A stretch of 64,000 nt of DNA, from contig OZ017767.1 of the NCBI GenBank assembly GCA_963969345.1, forward strand, positions 8,869,547-8,933,546. Direction: 5' to 3'. The notes below the pieces were generated by a model. It made no database searches. It saw only the letters and a list, made by a program, of their open reading frames with translations, and was not told the origin of the DNA. The position numbers were made by a program, and so were the translations under genes. Position 1 is the stretch's first letter. Every line of letters begins with the position of its first letter. The stretch comes from Turbatrix aceti. Its lineage: Eukaryota; Nematoda; Chromadorea; Rhabditida; Panagrolaimidae. Positions 55,531 to 64,000 of this stretch are shown here, one piece after another.

Positions 55531-57773
55531 TTATTTATGACCGACATTTCGACTTAATACAAGTTCAATCAGTTGTTCAAAAGACATTTTTTGAGCCGTA
55601 GCGATGACGTCGCTTTGACCATCAACGTAAAAAATCGAACCATTTTTGAAATACCGTTTATCGAGTTCTGGATTTCGCGTCGTTGTCGTTGTCGATCCTG
55701 TAGTTTCTGTCGTTGTTGATGCTTCTGTGGTGCCCACGCAGTAGCAATAGGATGCGAAGTTAGAATGTTTGACACATTTTGCCTGATCAGCGTAGGCGTT
55801 GCTTCGGGGAAACTTTTGAGAAATGATATTGAGATCACCGTTTGCTTCTTCTATGGCGAATGCACTGAACTGACCGTCTCCAGGTGTTGTTACCCATGAA
55901 ACTTGGTAAACTGTCTGATCGCCTTTTTCAGTGAACGTTGCAGCCGTCACGTTACTCTTGAGGTTCAGTGATAGAGGGGCGCATAGTGAGACTGTTTCGT
56001 TGCTGTTTTGAAGCACTTTGTTCATCCTGCTTATACATTTCCTTGCGATTTCGACAGCCGTTTCGTTATTTTTTCGCAATTTGGTTTTTCCGAAGTCGCA
56101 TGAGCAGAATTCAAACGGGATTCGAAGACGATCGCATGTCCGAAGCTCACGTAGGGGACCAAAGAGATTCTCGCCGTGGAGCAGAACATCTTCCGAGGCA
56201 TTTCTTGGGTTCATAGGCTGAAAATATGTTGTTTTACATATTTTGCATGCACGCGAACAACGAATGTATTACCTCAACAAGGCTATTCAGTGTAGCGTAC
56301 ACATCGTAGTGAGTGATTAGCTTCTTTGAGTTCTCCTCGAGTTGCTTCAGGACTTCAGGCGTTCTCCTGTTTCGCGGAACCGAAATCCACAGCGCTGGAT
56401 TATTGTCTTCGACTTCACCAACCCAAGTGTCTCTGGCTTTATGGAATCTGTTTCCGTGATCACCCATGAAAATTACGTAGGAATCGTTGAACAGTTTTGC
56501 GTTTTTCTGGAAGAATCGGTAGAAATAGTCGTCGATATGGTACAATCCGTTGATACTGTCGTGTGCCAGTAAACTCATCCAATTTATGGAAAAAGTTGGC
56601 CGATCTTGATAGGTGTCCAGAAATTGTTGAAAATAGTCAAACAGATATATGTCGGGCTCTTTGCAAATCTTGTGCGTTATACTATCGGAGACGTTTTGTG
56701 CTTTTGCAGATTTCCTTTCAAAATAAAGTTGAAACGGTCTCATGTAGTGATCCATAGGCTTTGTTTTGAATCCAACACAATCTGGCCAGTTGAACACTCC
56801 ATAAGCCCAGTCCTCAGCCATGTAGGTCACGTATCCGGCGTCTTTGTATCGAAAACCAATAAACTGATCGTCGTCCAACCAATCGCCGCAGGGATCTCGG
56901 GGGAAATCGCTGGTATGTCCTCTCGAAAACGGAGATTTCGGAATCGGATCTTTTGTTTTGCCGAATAATAATGCAAATCCATTGGGATAACTGTTGAGTC
57001 CAATTTTGTTAAGATGCATCATTTTTTGGGCTTGCAGTTCGTCCTGAAGAAAAGTCGAAGTTCGAACCATGGATCTTTTGAATTGAGAAGATGACACTGA
57101 GTCGAGGATGATCATGTGTACGTTTGGCATTGTGGGCGAGTCCGGAGGAGTGAGATTTGATCTAAAGTATATTGTTCATTATTTGGTTGAAAATATTCAA
57201 AATCGATCTTACTTGTTACGGTTGATCAGTGTGTGCATAAATTGGTATTCCAATGTTGTGTTTATAAAACACTCAAGTTCAATAACATCGCATTCGGGTT
57301 TCGTTCCATTTACAAGTAGTGTCCAGTTGCCGTAATCCAGGGTTAGATCGTCTGATGTCCGTAAGCATCTATAGGAGCAATCATGTTCTGCCAATTCAGA
57401 ATCTAAGATGACCGAGTTGTTTTTGATCCTTGTAAGTTGCTTGTATTTAACCTCGCAGCCTTTCAACGGATTGTAGTTGCTGTTGAGTGAATTGACCAGC
57501 AACGGGTCCCACGGATCAAGTTTTTGAAAAGAGCAATGATCGAAAAGTAGGCGGTTTGTGTTCTCTCCTTCGATATCGTCAGACAAATTGGAAAAGTGCA
57601 AAGTGCCTAAAATTAAAATAGTGAATTTACGTGCACATAATTTTTTAAAGATGCCTACCTGGTAGTTGGATGCTTCTGAAACGATAAAAAGAGTTTTCGT
57701 CGAGAAGACTGTTGACGATGAGGAAGAGAATGAGATGGGTCGCGCAGATCACAGCAACGAGATTTCTGTTCAT
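55531..57773 (-). CDS. DUF229 family protein, copy 2
   Basis: Exons on the minus strand: 57659-57773, 57213-57606, 56273-57161 and 55531-56217 (694 aa). The signal anchor is VAVICATHLILFLIVNSLL. The core is HMIILDSVSSSQFKRSM to FMGDHGNRFHK. Exons 2 and 3 have exactly the same lengths (394 and 889 bp) as in copies 1 and 3. Much of exon 3 is identical at DNA level to copy 3. The last exon continues past YCYC into a Thr-rich stretch (TTEASTTTETTGSTTTTTR), possibly O-glycosylated, then a polar tail ending in VLSRNVGHK. Catalytic function is not known, so it is annotated as a putative secretory-pathway or surface hydrolase. Confidence 0.8.
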
Positions 57774-58003
57774 TTTGACCGGTCGTCAACAATGGAATGA
57801 GCTAACTAACGCGTTTTTGTTACATTGAAAATTATGCAAAACATAGGGAGCAAATTATTGAACGTTTCACTTATGCTGACGTCAGCAGAAACGTTTCGAA
57901 AATAATGTACATAAATGAAATCGCGGAATGACTTTGACGGAATCTCAACCGAGCCAAGCATTCAAGCCGCTCGGTGATCCTTAAACCGATCATTCGAGCA
58001 AAA

Positions 58004-58851
58004 CCCGCACTCGCATTTGGGGGACAATTGGGGCACACTATCACTGGTCTTTTCTCGCTTGAGCGGTGCACCACTCTGGTCGAAATAATTACAAAAAAAA
58101 AATTTTTGGTCCAAATTTAGGAATTTGAACTTTTTATTGTTAAATTTGAGATCGTGATAATATTTGAAGAATTTCGATCTGTTTTTTGAAACTATCGGAT
58201 AATTTTTGATCAAAATCGAGTAGGGTACTGTAGAAAAAATCCACAGATCTTCAAAATGTCGATAAAAATCTGAAAATTTCAGTACATCTTAAAAACTAAA
58301 TTTCCTTTCGAATGGCGTACTCAGTTTTTTGATATCGAATCGATAAATCTTCGAAAAAAAGTTTTTTTCCGGAAATTTGAAAAATTCGAACCTTTTTCGA
58401 TCTTTGATGAAAACGTGAATATCACCAATCGACAGAGCAGTATCTTTTCTATCTAGAACCAAATTTTCATATAATTACCGTATTTCCGGATCATACGGTA
58501 ATTATTCTCCCGAACACTACTTGTTTAAGCGCCTGATGTTATGAGGTAAAGCACTGCATAGCAAAACGAGATAAATCATCTTCTATAAAATTTTTCGGTC
58601 TACAAAATGGTGTAAATGACGAATTTTTATCTATTTTTTTAGCTTCACAATATCAATTCGCGCAACATACACTCATTTTGGTACCAAAAATGAGCAAGCG
58701 CGCTTGCGATTAGTGCGCTGTTGTGGACTAGTGTGCACTTTATTCTCACAGACGCATTATTGTGGGCTTTTATTCTGCAGAAGCAATGGTATGCGACTAC
58801 GCGTCCCGTTTGCGTGGTGTGCCCCAATTGTCCCCCAAATGCGAGTGCGGG
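58004..58851. mobile_element. MITE-like element with 35-bp perfect terminal inverted repeats
   Basis: The left end 58004-58038 (starting cccgcactcgcatttggggg) is the exact reverse complement of 58817-58851. The interior at about 58070-58690 aligns by eye with the inner arm of the 4.4-kb foldback elements at 20900-21500. Shared blocks include tttttgatcaaaatcgagta, tttcctttcgaatggc, and gcgcaacatacactcat followed by ggtacca. It carries no coding capacity. A clear target-site duplication was not found (left flank gagcaaaa, right flank aaggctag). Confidence 0.8.
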
Positions 58852-59175
58852 AAGGCTAGGCCAGTTTTCTTTGCTCGAAAGCTCACCTCGAACGACAACT
58901 CTAATTAGGGCACACCCATGTAGGAGAACCGTCGGCCTTTTTTTTGGCGCGTATCGGATTAGTCCATAAAAAAACGTGAGAAATCGTCAGATCATTTATT
59001 TATGTTATACGCAATATTTTGTTATCAGTCAGTGGAGAAACCACTGTTGAAAAATAGTTTTTCATACTGTAAAGTTGGATGTCGTTATTGAATCTGTCGA
59101 AGTGCTTAGTAGATAATATTTGTAGAATAAAAAAGTGCGAATCACGAAATTATCCACAGGTTACCTTATGATTTT

Positions 59176-61357
59176 TTATATGTTGTGGCTTCGTTGTCGA
59201 TATCGTTGGCGCCTCCGGCGCTTTCTCAAAGTTGGCGTCGTTGTAGTCGAGCGAAGAGGATTCGGTGTTGACGCTGGCGTTGTAGTTGTCGTGTTGGAAA
59301 GTAGATATTTGCAGTAACAATAAGATGCAAGGTTGGCATGTTTGACACATTTTGCCTGATCAGCGTAGGCGTTACTTCGCGGAAATTTCTGAGAAACAAT
59401 ATTGAGATCACCGTTTGCTTCTTCTATGGCGAATGCACTGAACTGACCGTCTCCAGGTGTTGTTACCCATGAAACTTGGTAAACTGTCTGATCGCCCTTT
59501 TCAGTGAACGTTGCAGCCGTCACGTTACTCTCGAGGTTCAGTGATAGATGGGCGCATTTTGAGATTGTTTCGTTCCTGCTTTGAAGCACTTTGTTCATCC
59601 TGCGGATGCATTTATTTGCGATTTTGACAGCCGTTTCGTCATCTTTTGGCAATTTTGTTTTTCCGAAGTCGCATGAGCAGAATTCAAACGGGATTCGAAG
59701 ACGATCGCATGTCCGAGGCTCACGTAGGGGACCAAAGAGATTCTCGCCGTGGAGCAGAACATCCTCCGATGCATTTCTGGGCTTCATAGGCTGAAAGTGT
59801 GTTAGTTTATTTTGTGTGCGCGCGAACAACGAATGTATTACCTCAACAAGGCTATTCAGTGTAGCGTACACATCGTAGTGAGTGATTAGCTTCTTTGAGT
59901 TCTCCTCGAGTTGCTTCAGGACTTTAGGCGTTCTCTTGTTTCGCGGAACCGAAATCCACAACATAGGATTGTTGTCTTCGACTTCACCAACCCAAGTGTC
60001 TCTGGCTTTATGGAATCTGTTTCCGTGATCACCCATGAAAATTACGTAGGAATCGTTGAACAGTTTTGCGTTTTTCTGGAAGAATCGGTAGAAATAGTCG
60101 TCGATATGGTACAATCCGTTGATACTGTCGTGTGCCAGTAAACTCATCCAATTTATGGAAAAAGTTGGCCGATCTTGATAGGTGTCCAGAAATTGTTGAA
60201 AATAGTCAAACAGATATATGTCGGGCTCTTTGCAAATCTTGTGCGTTATACTATCGGAGACGTTTTGTGCTTTTGCAGATTTCCTTTCAAAATAAAGTTG
60301 AAACGGTCTCATGTAGTGATCCATAGGCTTTGTTTTGAATCCAACACAATCTGGCCAGTTGAACACTCCATAAGCCCAGTCCTCAGCCATGTAGGTCACG
60401 TATCCGGCGTCTTTGTATCGAAAACCAATAAACTGATCGTCGTCCAACCAATCGCCGCAGGGATCACGGGGGAAATCGCTGGGATGTCCTCTCGAAAACC
60501 GAGATTTTGCAATTGTATTTTTTTGTTTGCCGAATAAGAGTGCATATCCGTTAGGTCGGCTGTTAAGTCCAATTTTATTGAGATGTGTCATCTGCTGAGC
60601 TTGCAATTCGTCGCGAAGGAAGGTTGACGTACGAATCATGGATCTCTGAAGTTGCGAAGACGATACCGAGTCAAGGATGATTATGTGAACACTCGGCATG
60701 TCAGGTGAGTCCGGAGGAGTGAGACTAGATCTGAAAGTAATAATGTTTATTATTATTTTTCAAAAATGTCAAATTTGATCTTACTCATTGCGGTGGATCA
60801 GTGTGTGCATGAATTGATACTTCAATGTAGAATTGTAAAAACACTCAATTAGGATGACATCACATTCAGGTTTCGTTCCATTTTCTAGTAGTGTCCAGTT
60901 TGCGACGTCTAGGGTTAAATCGTCCGTTGTCAGTAGACATGTGTACCTGCAATCATATTTTTGCAATTTGGGGAGTAAGATGACTGAGTTGTTTTCAATT
61001 TGTGTAAGTTGTTTGTATTTAACCACACAATCCTTATTTGGATCGTAGTTGCTGTTGAGTGCTTTGGCCAGTAGCGGGTCCCACGGATCAAGTTTTCGAA
61101 AAGAGCAGTGATCGAAAAGGAGCCGAGTTGTGTTTTCTGTTTTGCTATCGTTGGGAAAATTCAAATGTGGAAGAACATCTGAAAAATTAATAATTGGGAT
61201 AACGTACTGTAGTGTTTATAAAAAGGTTTTTACCTCGTACTAAAATGCTCTTGAGTTTATAAAAAGAAGGGCTTTTGAGATTGTTGTCCACGACGAAAAA
61301 CAGAATCACAAGCCACGCGCAAATCAGAATAATCAGATTTCTAGTAGTCATCTCCAT
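59176..61357 (-). CDS. DUF229 family protein, copy 3
   Basis: Exons on the minus strand: 61234-61357, 60785-61178, 59842-60730 and 59176-59790 (673 aa). The last intron is 51 bp and open in frame, so a retained form is also possible. The N-terminal LIILICAWLVILFFVVD is a signal anchor. The core HIIILDSVSSSQLQRSM and FMGDHGNRFHK is conserved. The tail after YCYCKY is Thr/Pro-rich (NTTTTTPASTPNPLRSTTT) and ends in a basic run (RKRRRRQRYRQRS), unlike copy 2. Exon 2 is the most diverged part relative to copies 1 and 2. Confidence 0.8.
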
Positions 61358-63410
61358 TGGTCATGTCAACTGACCTTACCTTACTGACGCCCAACAAGAT
61401 TTGTTAACCATGGTGATATGCAAATTATGAAGGAAAAAATTAGACACATTTGGCTTCAAAAGTACTTTTTTTTACGGCCATTGCACTGAACTTACTGTTT
61501 CCAAGTGTTGTTTCCCATGAAACGGTCAACTATTTGATTGCCTTTTTTTGGTAAAAATTGAGTACAAAAAAAAATGTATCGACAAATTAATTGCTCATTT
61601 TGGCACGCCATATTTCATTGAAATGAAACTGAGTCTGGACACAAATTTAAATACATACAATTCTACACCACAGAACAACCAGGTATCATTGAACTCACCC
61701 GCTGCATTACATTTTTTTGCGAAAAAAATTGTTTTTAAATTTTTTAAATCTAGACAATAATAAAATTGTTGTGTGCGTGCTGGTAGGAGGTTCTGTGACC
61801 ATCTAAAGCTAAATACAAAAATTGTTTAACAAAAGATTTTGACTGACTTATGTTTGTATTTTTTGTTTTTGTACGTTTTTCTCAATACATATGACTTGGG
61901 TATCCGGACAGTGGTGTCGACATTGGTCACGTTGACCCTTTTAGGCATTCTTGCCGTTGTTTGGTTTCATTTGTTTCCTACCCCTTGCTTTGTTGTTTGT
62001 TGCACTCATTGTTCATTTCTTAATTCTCTGCAGCATGAACCCAGAGAAATCAAACAACATTTTTTTTAGTTTTTGGAGAATTCATTTATTATTACTAATT
62101 TTCAAAAATTTTGAAGTAAGAAAACAAATTTTTTTTTTAAATCATGTTTTTGAATGAAAAACATGATTTTTCCACTGAGAATGAAAAAACTGGTGGTAAA
62201 AAAAGATTATTTACACCCACAAAAGAAGTGCTAAAAGTATTACCCTTGGATAATTATGCCCGAAGTTTGCATCGCCTTACTCTTTCTATGTAGCTCTAGG
62301 ATCGTGTAGGAAAGGCAAAAGCTGATGCATACTTCCGTTGTGTTTTCTTCGTCGACGCCTGAAATGTTTCATGGCAATGTTTCATAAAAAAAATAGGATA
62401 TTTCATTACACGTACTACACATGTATGTATTTGTTCACAACAAGATTGCTTGCTTGTTTGCTGAAAACTTTTAAAACTTTTGGCTCTGCTTAATATTTTC
62501 GTACATTTTTTTGTGTTTTGTGTTGGAAAGTTTGCCCGAAATGGGGTGTTTTCACTTGCTTTTAAAAACGATCACATTTCGTACTTGTTACATTTTGAGA
62601 GTTTTTGAGGCAACGCACTTTGCGTCATGGATTTGAGTATGAATTTCATGAAAAAACGTTCAAATACCAATTTGAAAAACAAATTCTAAATTTTTTGTCG
62701 CAAGTAATTTTTTTGAACTATGTAAAACTTGTCCCCAGACAAACATGTTTTGACCGACTAGACAAAATTTATTTCTTTTTTTTGAATTCAACGCTTGAGG
62801 CTATTTTTTTTCGTTGAGTTTCAACAAGTAGGATTTTTTGCATATTTTAATCGCAAGTTATTATATTTTGTTTTTAAACAGAAATATGCACTAAATGTTT
62901 GTTCTTTGACGTGTTGGAAATTTTCCAATTTATTGTACTGTTTTTTTAGAACTTTTTTAGAACTGTGATTTTTTACATTGCATGCAACATTTTGAGTTGG
63001 GGTTTCGAATAGCACTTTCATGTTTTTTTGTGTTTCATGTTCAAATTGCAAATTGTTGTTGACTTTCTCCAAATATCAAAAATCAGCAGTTTTTAATTTT
63101 TTTCAAGAACACGGGTCATTTTGCAACATGTAATTATTTCTGGGGGAATAAATCTGACTTTTTGACATAAACAAACATGACACGGGCACAATTTTGTTTT
63201 CAACAACAGAGCAAAGAATATTTTCCTGTGTCCTACAACGATTGTTTTCTTTAATCTGCTTTAAAAATTTGTGTGAATTATTTTCAACGTTCACGGACTG
63301 TTGCGTTGAAAAATAAAAAAATTACAGAAAGTTTACATTTTAAATACATATTTTTTTAACGTTGCCAATTGACTGCCCAGTGAGTTGACGTTGACGGTCT
63401 AAATTTTTCA
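61358..63410. other. Right-hand AT-rich region, mostly unassigned
   Basis: On the minus strand, 62251-62359 could be a terminal exon: a TTTCAG acceptor precedes GVDEENTTEVCISFCLSYTI, continuing to a TAA stop. No upstream exon was found, so it is only a candidate. A plus-strand ORF at 61839-62069 has a hydrophobic stretch (VVSTLVTLTLLGILAVVWF) and no known domain. The rest (62400-63400) is AT-rich without coding signal. Confidence 0.35.
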
Positions 63411-63700
63411 CAGTTGTCGACGCCGAAGCCGAGGACGACGGGGACGGTAACGCAGCCGGAAACATGGCCGACTTGTTGTCAGCAATTTGGCCGGGGTGCC
63501 GGCTACACTGATACGCGTTCTACTGTCTCCCTCCTCCTCAGGCGGCAAAAAAAACGTGAAAGCGAGAAAGAGAAAAGATTTTCCTGGAAGTCGTATCTCA
63601 GTTTAACTTGCCATGGATATACCAGTGCCATTGGTTGTTTTGGTGCTTGCTTGTCTGGCGTCAGAATCCATCTTTCAGAGAGGGTAATTGGAGGCTAACG
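63411..63700 (+). other. Possible exon in GC-rich patch near right edge
   Basis: After a tttcacag acceptor-like site at 63403-63410, one frame reads VDAEAEDDGDGNAAGNMADL and continues to about 63510 before a stop. The patch 63410-63540 is clearly more GC-rich than its surroundings, as seen for real exons elsewhere here. No family is recognised and no upstream exon was identified. Confidence 0.25.
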
Positions 63701-64000
63701 GAGATTCGTTAGATTTCTAACATTTTTAACGCGTCTTCTCACGGAGATGTTTATGTCTATTACAATGTTTTTTGGTGGTAAAAAAAGTTAAAATTGGTTT
63801 AACCTTTGATTTTTGAGGGGAATAAAGTGGATTTTTTTATGTCGAAATTTCTGAAGTTTTTTACTAGTATTTCATAGTTCTAGGAATATTTTTTTATATT
63901 CAAACGATTGAATTCGTTGTTTTTGAATTTATTAAATATTTAATTCCGAAGCTTTTTCATGAATTTTTTTACGTGATTCTCTGCAAAAAATTCCTGCACG

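Noticed and set aside
61839..62157. Hydrophobic ORFs as a small membrane protein gene
   Set aside because: Low-complexity T-rich DNA readily gives Leu/Phe/Val-rich frames. There is no start context, splice partner or family match.
1..64000. tRNA, rRNA or spliced-leader RNA genes
   Set aside because: I looked for T-loop-like GGTTCRANTCC with paired acceptor stems and for SL-like leaders and found none convincing. A tRNAscan or Rfam search would be decisive.

Overview
This window looks like a stretch of a nematode nuclear genome (inference). Coding exons are joined by short AT-rich introns, mostly 40-100 bp, with GT donors and TTTTCAG or TTTTTAG acceptors. The gene families present are typical of nematodes: tandem CYP2-clan P450s of CYP33-like type, tandem DUF229 sulfatase-fold proteins, a short anillin-like protein, an SH2-kinase, a GCN5/PCAF acetyltransferase and a peroxisomal-type ABCD half transporter. 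Nothing prokaryotic was seen. I reconstructed the gene models by hand from splice sites and reading-frame phase. Exon edges are given in each entry, and every join quoted keeps the frame unless stated otherwise.

Layout. 1-1153 (-) is the 5' part of an SF3B2/SAP145 splicing-factor gene that runs off the left edge. 2022-3760 (+) is an unrecognised coiled-coil and Cys-rich protein with a foldback repeat in its last intron. 3868-7112 (-) is a six-exon anillin-homology plus PH protein. 7527-8279 (+), 9010-9428 (+) and 9626-10693 (-) are small unrecognised genes. 11418-11768 (-) is a secreted, extremely acidic protein. 12723-15407 (-) is an SH2 plus tyrosine-kinase-like protein whose DFG motif is lost. 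15408-38418 is a P450 cluster of six copies, called here A to F, interleaved with long foldback elements. 39026-40555 (+) is an intronless LAT-type amino-acid transporter. 42238-48722 (+) is a very large GCN5/PCAF gene. 49793-52192 (+) is an ABCD4-like transporter. 52647-61357 (-) holds three tandem DUF229 genes with a MITE-like element between two of them. 61358-64000 is mostly unassigned.

The most interesting region is 15.4-38.4 kb. Two nearly identical 4.4-kb foldback elements (19516-23915 and 28149-32549) end in matching inverted termini. Each is flanked by a 6-bp TATATA duplication that is exactly the TATA box of a P450 promoter. The un-interrupted site is preserved upstream of copy E (34746). 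A shorter, diverged relative (15871-17299) sits at the TATA box of copy A. The P450 genes have also been rearranged by tandem duplications offset by about 8.63 kb and 10.83 kb, with crossover points inside exon 2. This made chimeric copies (C, D) and one copy (D) with frameshifts that may be real or may be assembly error.

A second unusual feature is a 21-bp repeat (core GAAGGTCCCGTTGAAG). It occurs in three introns of the GCN5/PCAF gene, in both orientations, in the intergenic region before the ABCD gene, and in diverged form inside a GCN5/PCAF coding exon, where it reads as E-x-P-V-E-x-V.
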